From: Periweissella cryptocerci
GTDB lineage: Bacteria > Bacillota > Bacilli > Lactobacillales > Lactobacillaceae
Direction of reading: 5' to 3'
Assembly: GCF_004358325.1 (NCBI RefSeq)
Contig: NZ_CP037940.1
Coordinates: forward strand, 930,001-994,000
Length of the DNA stretch: 64,000 nucleotides
Below are positions 44,312-53,470 of the stretch, one piece after another. The stretch's first letter is position 1, and every line of letters begins with the position of its first letter. The position numbers and the translations under genes are program-made. The notes under the pieces were generated by a model. The model saw only the letters and a list, made by a program, of their open reading frames with translations. It was not told the DNA's origin and made no database searches.

Positions 44312-44573
44312 CTAGTAGACTGAATAAAATTGGCCACTACGTGCCAGCAAATTACTTGGCGCACCACGCTGGAAGCGCATTGCCAAGCCAAAGTGCGGTC
44401 TTGGCAAACTCGGGTAAGCTGGGCTTCTAAGGAATAAATTCCTAAGAAGCCTCAGCTCACCCTCAGCGACGATATGTGTTACACACATATATCGCCCCAG
44501 TCGCGGTGTAAAGTCTCCGACCGCCAAGCAATTTGCCGGCCACTCCGTTAGTTAGTAATAACTCTCAAACTAG
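44312..44573. repeat. MITE-like inverted-repeat element with internal hairpins
   Basis: Ends are about 50-bp imperfect inverted repeats: left GCCAGCAAATTACTTGGCG and right the complement of GCCGGCAAATTGCTTGGCGG, both starting or ending in CTAGT/ACTAG. Between them are hairpins CTTCTAAGGAAT with ATTCCTAAGAAG, and CGATATGTGT with ACACATATATCG. No coding sequence. A partial copy is 440 bp to the left. It looks like a small non-autonomous element or a highly structured RNA. Confidence 0.6.
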
Positions 44574-44640
44574 CAAAAAATTGTCGTTGTGCGTCGAATT
44601 GCGTTAAAAACCAACTAAGGCGCTGAAATAAATGGAACAA

Positions 44641-44686
44641 AAAAACACGCTCCTGCTGATATGATCATTCAGCAAAAACGTGTTTC
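44641..44686 (-). terminator. Rho-independent terminator of the PLP enzyme gene
   Basis: AAACACG and CGTGTTT plus inner TGCTGA and TCAGCA stems, with a T run at the minus-strand end. Confidence 0.75.
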
Positions 44687-44705
44687 ATAATATTTATTCT
44701 ACTTA

Positions 44706-45854
<1,149 letters not shown>

Positions 45855-46001
45855 CTATTCCTTTATATCGATACGCTGCGCTTGCCAAATCACGCAATTA
45901 CTGCATACTATTGTAACTTACTCACTTACTAATTATCAATATAAGAAATCGGTTTTACTGGAGTTTTTATTCCACGCAAACATTATCAGCCTGCCCAAAC
46001 A

Positions 46002-47435
46002 TTAATTACGCTCGTGCTTTAAGACATATTGCGTGTTGCGGGAACCACCAATTTTGTAGATTGCACCTTGTTCTAATAAATCTTCAATCACGCCCCGGCG
46101 CTTAGCATAACTAGGTTCAATCACTTCAAAGGCCTTCATTGATTGCGGCCCATCATTTAACATGACCACATATGGCATTTGCTTTTCATTTAATACTTCC
46201 CCTAATTCGTCAACGTAACCAATTTTCCAGAATTTAACAGTTGTGCCATCAATATCACTAACGAGTTCGGGTTGCTTTAAGTCAAATTCCTTCGCAATTT
46301 GGAAAACATTACGGCCACCATTGCCATATGATTCAACAATATTGGCCCGGCGAAAAATATTCATCATCACCTGATTGCGTGGATCCGATTTGCCACCAGT
46401 TTTATAGCGCCATTCAGAAACCCGCAGCTGACCGGGGTTACTAAACTCAAAATAATCATCGTACGACTTAATCATAACTCTGCCTTGACCACCGGTATAG
46501 CTAGCATGCATTAATGTGTTTGCTAGCAATTCACGCACGACCGACAGTTTCACTTCCGCATCATCACGCCGCATGCCCGTCACTGGGTTAATCGCGAGTG
46601 GATTATCAGTCCGGGCCTTAATATCGTTATAAACATCCACATAAAATGAAAATACATTTTGAACCGTATCAACGCCACTACCGGTAACAATCCGTTTACG
46701 ATACCCCCGTGAAGCGGCTGTTGGTGTTACGGAATAATCTAAAAAGAAATTTGGGAATTTGGACGTGATGCTACGCCATTTGCCAACCATTAATAAACCA
46801 CCCGCAGTTAGGTACCGATTATTATCCGTGGCACTCCGCAATGTATCGGTAATGCCAATTTCATATGCAAAATCAGCATCACTCAAATTCTGCATACGAT
46901 TAGTGGGTTCCAAACTCAATATTTTTCCTTTTAAAATCGCGAAAGACTCCATATCGACATCCGCTTCAAAAGTAAAAAATTCTAAAATATGATTATCTTG
47001 ATTTTCGGTGGAATCAGCAATCATGCGATTAATTTCGGCTTGCGTTAACCGTTGGTCGGCATCGCCAATTCGATAGTAAGCTTCCAATAGGTTACCTTTA
47101 ATAAATACCGGCTTATCCAGACTTCCCACCCGTGGTACGGTTATTTTAATTACATTATGTCCTTCAACGTTAATAATTTGGGCATCAACCGTTGTCATTG
47201 CCGTGTATGAGACTACTTTTTGGCTGTGCGCATTGGTTACGAAATCTGCTAAAATTTGATCCGCGTTTTTTACCCCAACTGTTTCAAAATGTCCTTTTTT
47301 ATTTTCAGCCACACCAAGGTAGATTGTCCCCCCATCAGTATTCAAAAAAGCACTATATGTTTCCCAAACTGAAGCTGGCAACCCACCCGTTGCCGTTTTA
47401 TATTCTGTATGTACATCTTCGCGCGCCCATTCCAT
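46002..47435 (-). CDS. AlbA_2 (Schlafen-like) putative transcriptional regulator
   Basis: 477 residues from the ATG at 47435 (GGGGGT upstream). N-terminal AlbA_2 domain: VHTEYKTATGGLPASVWETY, SAFLNTDGGTIYLGVAE. A middle region with AEINRMIADSTENQ follows. The C-terminal HATPase_c_4 part (VVRELLANTLMHASYTGGQG, FSNPGQLRVSEWRYKTGG, NIVESYGNGGRNVFQIAKEF) follows. A winged helix ends the protein. Such proteins act as ATP-linked regulators. It is divergent from an FMN oxidoreductase, with operator-like repeats between them. Confidence 0.8.
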   Translation of the reverse strand: MEWAREDVHTEYKTATGGLPASVWETYSAFLNTDGGTIYLGVAENKKGHFETVGVKNADQILADFVTNAHSQKVVSYTAMTTVDAQIINVEGHNVIKITVPRVGSLDKPVFIKGNLLEAYYRIGDADQRLTQAEINRMIADSTENQDNHILEFFTFEADVDMESFAILKGKILSLEPTNRMQNLSDADFAYEIGITDTLRSATDNNRYLTAGGLLMVGKWRSITSKFPNFFLDYSVTPTAASRGYRKRIVTGSGVDTVQNVFSFYVDVYNDIKARTDNPLAINPVTGMRRDDAEVKLSVVRELLANTLMHASYTGGQGRVMIKSYDDYFEFSNPGQLRVSEWRYKTGGKSDPRNQVMMNIFRRANIVESYGNGGRNVFQIAKEFDLKQPELVSDIDGTTVKFWKIGYVDELGEVLNEKQMPYVVMLNDGPQSMKAFEVIEPSYAKRRGVIEDLLEQGAIYKIGGSRNTQYVLKHERN

Positions 47436-47468
47436 CACTATCACCCCCCATTATTTGCCCAAGCTACT

Positions 47469-47520
47469 TTTCTCGTTAATTATACAACATAAATAACGAG
47501 AAATGCAACTTTCTCGTTTT
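47469..47520. promoter_or_regulatory. Operator-like inverted repeat in the divergent promoter
   Basis: TTTCTCGTTA and its complement TAACGAGAAA are spaced by 15 bp (47469-47503), and a third half TTTCTCGTTT is at 47510-47519. A candidate -10 box TTATAC lies between the arms. Likely binding site of the divergent AlbA_2 regulator. Confidence 0.6.
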
Positions 47521-47640
47521 ATCAAACAAGAACTTCGCATTTGTGCCATTACGGCCAAATTTATCGCCGAATGCATGACACTCAATATCGATTGTGCTAT
47601 CCTTAATTCATCTAAAACACTCGCTACGAGGAGAGAAAAA

Positions 47641-48810
47641 ATGGCTGAATACCAATTTTTAGCACCATTTACTTTGCGCAATGGTGTCACAATTAAAAAC
47701 CGGATCGCAATGGCACCAACGACTTTGCGTTCTTCACTTTACGATGGTTCTGTCTCAGATAATGAGCTCGCATTTTACGATTTGCGGGCCGGCGCAACTG
47801 GCTTGATCGTAACTGAAGTGGCCAACGTGAACGCCCTTGGTAAAGGCTTTGAAGGCGAAATTTCAGTTGCCGATGACGATATGATTCCCGGTTTAGCTAA
47901 ACTAGCCGGCACCATCAAAGCTAAGGGCTCAAAAGCAATTTTACAAATTTTCAGTGCTGGCCGCCAATCTTCTGTGGCCGTTTTACGCGGTCAACAACCG
48001 GTGAGTGCTTCAGCAGTTGCCTTTCCCCGCGACCCAAATGCAGATGAACCGCGCGCTTTAACCGAAGCTGAAATTTTGCAAACAATCAAAGACTTCGGTG
48101 ACGCTACCCGCCGGGCTATCAAGGCCGGCTTTGATGGGGTGGAACTCCACGGTGCCAACCTATACTTGCTCCAACAATTCTTCTCACCTGACGCGAACCG
48201 TCGTGAGGACCAATGGGGTGGCAGCCTTGAAAACCGAATGCGCTTTGGTTTAGCGGTCGTTGATGAGGTAGCTACGGTTATCAAAAACGAAGCCGACCGC
48301 CCATTTATTCTCGGTTATCGTCAATCACCTGAAGAACCAATGAATCCAGGGATTGAAATCGCTGACTCACTTGCGATGGCAAAAGTCCTGGCGGATAAGC
48401 CCATCGACTACTTACACCTTTCATTGAAGGACGCCTTCCAATCACCTTTCAAAGACAAAACGGACCAAGAAGCCATCCTCGACAAATATTTGGCCATCTT
48501 GCCAGCAGACTTGCCGTTGATGATTGCCGGTTTACTCCGGACCCCGGAACAAGTCGAAGCGTTAATTCAACGCGGTGTCGCCTTTGCAGCGCTAGGTCGT
48601 GAATTAATAGTCGAACCTAATTGGGGTGAAAAAGTTATCGCTGGCGACGAAAAAGCTATTCGCTATGCCTTGTCACCAAGTGATACTGAATTATTGAACA
48701 TCCCTCACAGTGTGGTCACATGGTTATACAGTCGTTTCAAGAATGGTTTGTCAGTCACAACCGACGAACAATACGATATTAATGATCCTGCTAAGTACTA
48801 CAAGGGTTAA
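47641..48810 (+). CDS. NADH:flavin oxidoreductase (old yellow enzyme family)
   Basis: 389 residues from the ATG at 47641 (GAGGAGAG upstream); the longer frame has no site. FMN-dependent TIM barrel: FLAPFTLRNGVTIKNRIAMA, FDGVELHGANLYLLQQFFSP, NRREDQWGGSLENRMRF, and the C-terminal GVAFAALGRELIVEPNWGEK. The HGAN block replaces the usual HGAH substrate-binding pair, as in some subgroup members. It reduces activated double bonds or similar compounds. The divergent AlbA_2 regulator may sense the substrate. Confidence 0.9.
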   Translation: MAEYQFLAPFTLRNGVTIKNRIAMAPTTLRSSLYDGSVSDNELAFYDLRAGATGLIVTEVANVNALGKGFEGEISVADDDMIPGLAKLAGTIKAKGSKAILQIFSAGRQSSVAVLRGQQPVSASAVAFPRDPNADEPRALTEAEILQTIKDFGDATRRAIKAGFDGVELHGANLYLLQQFFSPDANRREDQWGGSLENRMRFGLAVVDEVATVIKNEADRPFILGYRQSPEEPMNPGIEIADSLAMAKVLADKPIDYLHLSLKDAFQSPFKDKTDQEAILDKYLAILPADLPLMIAGLLRTPEQVEALIQRGVAFAALGRELIVEPNWGEKVIAGDEKAIRYALSPSDTELLNIPHSVVTWLYSRFKNGLSVTTDEQYDINDPAKYYKG

Positions 48811-48823
48811 AATTTTCCATAGC

Positions 48824-48858
48824 AAAAAGGTCGAATCTACCTGCGATTCGACCTTTTT
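48824..48858 (+). terminator. Rho-independent terminator
   Basis: AAAAAGGTCGAATC pairs with GATTCGACCTTTTT. Ends the oxidoreductase transcript and possibly the convergent yaaL. Confidence 0.9.
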
Positions 48859-48934
48859 TATTTATAAATTTATATTTTTCCAACTCACGTCAGATGGAAT
48901 ATCTCCGTTTATATCGTTCTACCAATTAACCGAC

Positions 48935-49192
48935 TTAATCCGTCGTAATCACACTCTGTTGAATGTGCCCACGGATATTCCGGCGCCGTGCTTCGCGGTA
49001 AAAGTAGAAAAATTTTTGCCGAGCTAATGCGGTCCGCGCTTGAATCATGCGCCCGTCATAGTTGCTTTCAGTCATCGCCCGTTCAGAAGCGCGAGCATCG
49101 TCCCAATCAGACTTCGCTAAATCAACTTGATCCATTAGCATGTCATCATATTCTTTACGCAAGCCACTGAATTTTTTCTTTTTATTAAACAT
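48935..49192 (-). CDS. yaaL: YaaL family protein (DUF2508)
   Basis: 85 residues. KKKFSGLRKEYDDMLMDQVD then ARTALARQKFFYFYREARRR are typical of the DUF2508/YaaL family, encoded directly after recR across Firmicutes. The ATG at 49192 overlaps the stop of recR by one base (TAATG). Function unknown; helical and charged, cytoplasmic. Confidence 0.85.
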   Translation of the reverse strand: MFNKKKKFSGLRKEYDDMLMDQVDLAKSDWDDARASERAMTESNYDGRMIQARTALARQKFFYFYREARRRNIRGHIQQSVITTD

Positions 49193-49791
49193 TACAACTC
49201 AGTCCGCCCTTCAACAGCTTTAATCAAAGTCATTTCGTCAGCATAATCAATATCACTACCGACCGCCAAACCATGAGCGAGGCGCGTAACTTTGATACCG
49301 GCGGGCTTCAAGAGCCGTGACAAGTACATCGCCGTGGCTTCACCTTCTGAATTGGCATTCGTGGCAACAATCACTTCAGTAATCGCTTCGTTCGTTTGCA
49401 AACGTGTCACTAAGCTAGCGATATTGATATCATCGGGGCCTTTTCCTTCAAGCGGCGACAGCACCCCATGCAATACGTGGTATAAACCATGATATTCACG
49501 GGTATTTTCCATTGCCATCACGTCTTTAGCTTGTTCCACGACCAAAACCTCAGTTTGATCACGCGTTGGATCCGCACAAATTACACACGGATCGCTTTCC
49601 GTGATATTCCCACAGATACTACAAAAATGCAGGTCACGCTTGGCAGCAATCAACGCTTGGGCAAATCCCGTCACGTCTTCTTCATCCATGCCCAACGTAA
49701 AAAACGCCAGTCGCGTTGCGGACTTTTGCCCAATCCCGGGGAGTTTAGTGTAGCTGTCGATTAATTGGGCGATTGGTTCTGGGTATTGCAT
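49192..49791 (-). CDS. recR: Recombination protein RecR
   Basis: 199 residues, full length. It works with RecF and RecO to load RecA at gaps. An N-terminal helix-hairpin-helix ([20 protein letters not shown]), a Cys4 zinc finger ([16 protein letters not shown]), a Toprim domain ([38 protein letters not shown]) and a C-terminal [19 protein letters not shown]. The usual upstream ybaB and dnaX are missing from the expected place; a defence gene sits there instead, bracketed by a second copy of the recR 5' end. Confidence 0.97.
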   Translation of the reverse strand: MQYPEPIAQLIDSYTKLPGIGQKSATRLAFFTLGMDEEDVTGFAQALIAAKRDLHFCSICGNITESDPCVICADPTRDQTEVLVVEQAKDVMAMENTREYHGLYHVLHGVLSPLEGKGPDDINIASLVTRLQTNEAITEVIVATNANSEGEATAMYLSRLLKPAGIKVTRLAHGLAVGSDIDYADEMTLIKAVEGRTEL

Positions 49792-49869
49792 AACGGTTGC
49801 TTCCTTTCTTTTTCGATGTCGCTTAAACGGTCAATTATTATCTTAATATCATACCATATTTAGCGAAAT
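49777..49869. repeat. Left copy of the recR 5'-end duplication
   Basis: Covers the first few recR codons and its upstream flank (TTCTGGGTATTGCATAACGG and on). It matches 52091-52187 at roughly 85% by eye, with the same order of AAACGGTCAATTA and CTTAATATC blocks. Confidence 0.75.
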
Positions 49870-49942
49870 GAAAAAGGTGCGGGAATCAAATCTAATTGTA
49901 GCCAATCCATCTCAACATTCATTTCTTATATTCACATCTACA

Positions 49943-49986
49943 TAAAAATAGCTTAACCGCGCGTGTTTCAGCACTTAGTTAAGCCA
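49943..49986 (-). terminator. Rho-independent terminator
   Basis: On the minus strand GCTTAACT pairs with GGTTAAGC, followed by TATTTTTATG. Third member of the GCTTAACC terminator group. Confidence 0.6.
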
Positions 49987-50067
49987 TTTCAGGACTGAAT
50001 TATACCCCATATTCTTTAATACCCTGCATAGAAAAAGGATTGAGGGATAATTGGACATGACCAAGGC

Positions 50068-51855
50068 TTACTTCTTAATACTTGCTGAGTATTCATTCAT
50101 TACATATATACCTAATTTAGAATTCCGCTGTTCTTCATCTTCATTCAAAATATATTCTGACATTGCACTGCGCGCATCAATATCGTATAACAAATTAGCC
50201 ATTAATTCATAATAGCGATCAATTACAACTCTTGTGCATTGAGCAATCATGTCTTTTAATGAAACATATTCTTCAACAGTACCCCACAAGAAGATTGCCA
50301 ACACTGCTTTTTCGACCGATGTTCGTCTAATATCTGATATTGATTTAACGGCAATATTTCGAATTTTTTCTATATTTCGCCCATCGTCAACATAGTCACC
50401 CCAATAATCAGAAGCATAGAGAATTTCCTTTGCTGTTGGGTAATTCATAAACCTAATCTTTCTTGTATCAGTATGCTTTACTAACTGTTCCAACGAAACG
50501 TTAACTCGATCTTTGGGATGTTCTTCAAGCAACCATCGATAATCTTCAATTCCAATTCCTTCAATAACCTCACCATCAAGGAATGCAGCTTTTGCTTTAT
50601 GATGTCCATCAATAACATGCGTCATAAACCCATAAGGAAACATTTCAAGAATTCTCCCTTTATACTCGCGGCGTCGATACTTCTCAACGGTTTCAGTATT
50701 AATAGAGGAACTATTTTGCGTTGGAATCAAGTATTGGGGCCAAACATCCATAAAGTTACCATCTTCATTTGGTTGCACGCTAGCAGTTATATCTGCGTAA
50801 TCAGACTCATTCTGAAATAATTCATTTTCCCCGTTTGTAGGAATCAACCATCTATTCGAAATTTGATACACACTTGGTTCCATCATTAATAACAATGGCT
50901 CCAAAGTTTTTATTATTTCTCCAAATGTTGAATCCTTATTTTCCGTAACCTTACGATAGGGTATTAATATGTCTTCTAGTGCTTTGCGATCAAGATTGGT
51001 TACACGTCGCAATGTCCAATCCATTGTATCCGTGTCGTAATCAGTATGTGCCTCCACAAAAGGAACATCATCTAATGATATTGTCCGGTCAACTTCTAAA
51101 GCATCATAACCATGTGACCTACTTCTTGATGTGATTCGAGGCTTGCTACCTTTCACTACAGCATAGACACTTTCACATAATTTGTTTTCTGGATATTCTG
51201 ATTCACCTGAACGAATAAAGTATTCAATCCTTGGTTCAACCAACTCCATAATTGATACCAAGAAAAATGAATCCCAAATTGATCGACCATGAAACTTATG
51301 CCGCAATATTGACTCCACATCATCAGCCTCGAATCTAATCCCATAATATGGACTTCTTTCAATAATCCAATTGTTTCTTGGCCTAGTAATATAATACATA
51401 TATCCATTAAATTCCACCTGAATGTTCTCACCCAATTTCATCCAGTCAACTAACTGATTGAGACTACTTAACGGATAAAGAAATACTACATCAGACATGC
51501 TTACAATTGATTTACTTTCAGTCCGAGAATCCAGCACCTTTATAGTTTTCTCAGAATCATCAACATCAAAAACATCCCCAATCACGCTGTGACCGTCCCG
51601 GAAAACAGCTCGAATTCTATGATTACGGTATTTTTCCAAATCACACCATTCGTGCGTCTCATCTAGCGATAATTCTGTTAAGGCGCTGATTGATGAAATA
51701 TTCTCATCATTAACTGTCCGATCTCCGTCAAGTGTTATCATATAATTCGGTTGCCAATCATACTTAACAACAAGCCCAGCAAATCGTGTACCATCATTCT
51801 TTTTTACATAAACTCGCTGACCGACAAGTCTATATAGCAAATCAACATTGTACAT
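50068..51855 (-). CDS. Novel ParB/sulfiredoxin-motif protein with N-terminal small-barrel domains
   Basis: 595 residues. Two small-barrel (Lsm/SH3-like) segments open it: LVGQRVYVKKNDGTRFAGLV (about 10-45) and YRNHRIRAVFRDGHSVIGDV (about 75-115). At about 430 the sequence THVIDGHHKAKAAFLDGEVI carries the DGHHK motif of the ParB/sulfiredoxin fold, where it binds nucleotide. The remainder is not one I recognise. GGAGGTG precedes the ATG. It sits alone between the recR duplications and upstream of Abi and restriction genes. A nucleotide-dependent defence or DNA-modification role is likely, but unproven. Confidence 0.6.
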   Translation of the reverse strand: MYNVDLLYRLVGQRVYVKKNDGTRFAGLVVKYDWQPNYMITLDGDRTVNDENISSISALTELSLDETHEWCDLEKYRNHRIRAVFRDGHSVIGDVFDVDDSEKTIKVLDSRTESKSIVSMSDVVFLYPLSSLNQLVDWMKLGENIQVEFNGYMYYITRPRNNWIIERSPYYGIRFEADDVESILRHKFHGRSIWDSFFLVSIMELVEPRIEYFIRSGESEYPENKLCESVYAVVKGSKPRITSRSRSHGYDALEVDRTISLDDVPFVEAHTDYDTDTMDWTLRRVTNLDRKALEDILIPYRKVTENKDSTFGEIIKTLEPLLLMMEPSVYQISNRWLIPTNGENELFQNESDYADITASVQPNEDGNFMDVWPQYLIPTQNSSSINTETVEKYRRREYKGRILEMFPYGFMTHVIDGHHKAKAAFLDGEVIEGIGIEDYRWLLEEHPKDRVNVSLEQLVKHTDTRKIRFMNYPTAKEILYASDYWGDYVDDGRNIEKIRNIAVKSISDIRRTSVEKAVLAIFLWGTVEEYVSLKDMIAQCTRVVIDRYYELMANLLYDIDARSAMSEYILNEDEEQRNSKLGIYVMNEYSASIKK

Positions 51856-52090
51856 AAGGCACCTCCATGAAAGTTATTTACTTCTATTATACCAATTAAT
51901 TCTTCTTTCACTGCTTCACAAAAAAGGTATGACCCAAACATGAACCATACCATAAAATATCGAATTGAATAACCGGGATAACAAAGGGTTCTCATAACGT
52001 CAATATCCATCGTAACTTTAATTGATGAAACCCGCATTAAATCAATCTTTTGCTCAAATCTACAATCAAATATCACCGAATTATTGTAGA

Positions 52091-52187
52091 TTCTGGATAT
52101 TGTATAATGGCTTCTTCCTTTCTTTTACGATGTAGCTTAAACGGTCAATTACTGGCTTAATATCGTACCATTTATCAGCAAAATACG
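52091..52187. repeat. Right copy of the recR 5'-end duplication
   Basis: TTCTGGATATTGTATAATGG and on, diverged direct repeat of 49777-49869, with the recR ATG changed to ATA. The pair brackets the ParB-motif gene, as if the gene had been inserted with duplication of the recR start. Confidence 0.75.
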
Positions 52188-52219
52188 GACTAATCTCGCC
52201 ATTTCTTGTTAAGTATAAG

Positions 52220-52474
52220 TTGCTGTTACTGTTAGCTCAGAGGGAAGTGGAAATCTATACCAAACAAAACTGGCAAACTAGCAAACATTTTATAATCACG
52301 CGATGCGTATTACTAGGGGTGATTAATCTGCTGGTGCTTTTAATTGATAGATTTTGGTGTCGAAAACCGAACTTTGATTGGCCCACAGAAGACTGTTTAT
52401 CGCTTAATCTTAGGACACAAGGAATTGCATATGTCAAAAGGTCAAAAAATGCGGACGATGTTTTGGCCTTTTAA
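52220..52474 (+). CDS. Doubtful small membrane protein
   Basis: 84 codons on the plus strand with one hydrophobic helix (CVLLGVINLLVLLIDRFWC) and no clear ribosome binding site. It fills the 350-bp gap between the recR duplicate and the Abi gene. It may be a chance frame or a remnant. Confidence 0.2.
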   Translation: MLLLLAQREVEIYTKQNWQTSKHFIITRCVLLGVINLLVLLIDRFWCRKPNFDWPTEDCLSLNLRTQGIAYVKRSKNADDVLAF

Positions 52475-52546
52475 AATTAATTCGTAAACATCTATTCTGC
52501 AACTGGAAAATATGTCGATTTTAACACTGTTTAAGTCGTTCTACCG

Positions 52547-53350
52547 CTACTTCATATTATCTTTTATTTTTCGTTCATTCATAGTATCTACCAAAAAATT
52601 AATTAGTGTTGTCGTTGCTCCCACTGCCAATTCGGCGTAGCGCGCCGGCAATTGTACATACTCATCACCATGTCCATGACCTGTTCCAAATTTATTTCTA
52701 AGCAAATTCATATTTTCTGCAACTTGGCTTAGCGAACCCAATATTTTTACGGATATTTTGCCTAGTTCATCATTTCTATCTTGACTAGCAGTATTGAGCT
52801 CGAGCACATCCACAACTTTTTTGTAGAGCTTTGTCATATCATCACGCTTAGAATCGTATGTCACATTCATTTCAGTCAGGACAAGCTTATACGTACTTTC
52901 TAGAAGATCTTTTGCATTTCCAATCGCAGCATTCGGATCATTACTTGAAACTTCAATCATCCGATCTATCCGTTTATTAATTTCAGCATGTGACAAGTTG
53001 TCCCTTATCTCCTCAACAAATAAAGGTACACGTTTCTCGTTTTCCGCCAAAATGGCTTTAATTTTCGGATACAATCCAGTCCAATCACTATTGTATGTAT
53101 CCTTACCTTTAAATCCAATTTCATAGTATTTAACCAAATCATTGGAAAGTTTTATTATTAACTTATCGTCACTTTCTCTAATAAACTTCGCAATTGACTT
53201 TGCCTTAGAAAGTCCGTACATTGTTTTAACGGCAATTCCAATACTATCAGTTGTAAAATCATCAAGTGTTTTATCTGAAAAATCAAACAAGTAACCATCA
53301 CCATTGTTAAAAAATTGAATCAAATATGCTTTATCCTCTGTGCTTAACAT
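52547..53350 (-). CDS. Abortive-infection Abi-C domain protein
   Basis: 267 residues from the ATG at 53350 (GGAGG upstream). The C-terminal half has IGNAKDLLESTYKLVLTEMN, LGKISVKILGSLSQVAENMN and LLRNKFGTGHGHGDEYVQLP, the Abi-C signature including RN--GTGHG. Abi-C proteins protect against phage by an unknown mechanism. The N-terminal half is not recognised. It lies 120 bp downstream of hsdR, on the same strand, so is likely part of the defence operon. Confidence 0.8.
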   Translation of the reverse strand: MLSTEDKAYLIQFFNNGDGYLFDFSDKTLDDFTTDSIGIAVKTMYGLSKAKSIAKFIRESDDKLIIKLSNDLVKYYEIGFKGKDTYNSDWTGLYPKIKAILAENEKRVPLFVEEIRDNLSHAEINKRIDRMIEVSSNDPNAAIGNAKDLLESTYKLVLTEMNVTYDSKRDDMTKLYKKVVDVLELNTASQDRNDELGKISVKILGSLSQVAENMNLLRNKFGTGHGHGDEYVQLPARYAELAVGATTTLINFLVDTMNERKIKDNMK

Positions 53351-53470
53351 ATTTTTTATTCCTCCGTTTTTATCATGACGCACTTGCATTCTAGCTTTTG
53401 TATCCACTAACTTTCTCTATTATCAATAAAATTATGTACCGGGAGCTAGCCAAACACTAGCTCTCTGTAG

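Noticed and set aside
44312-44527. 71-codon minus-strand frame in the repeat element
   Set aside because: Lies within nested inverted repeats and has no ribosome binding site; structure explains the open frame better.
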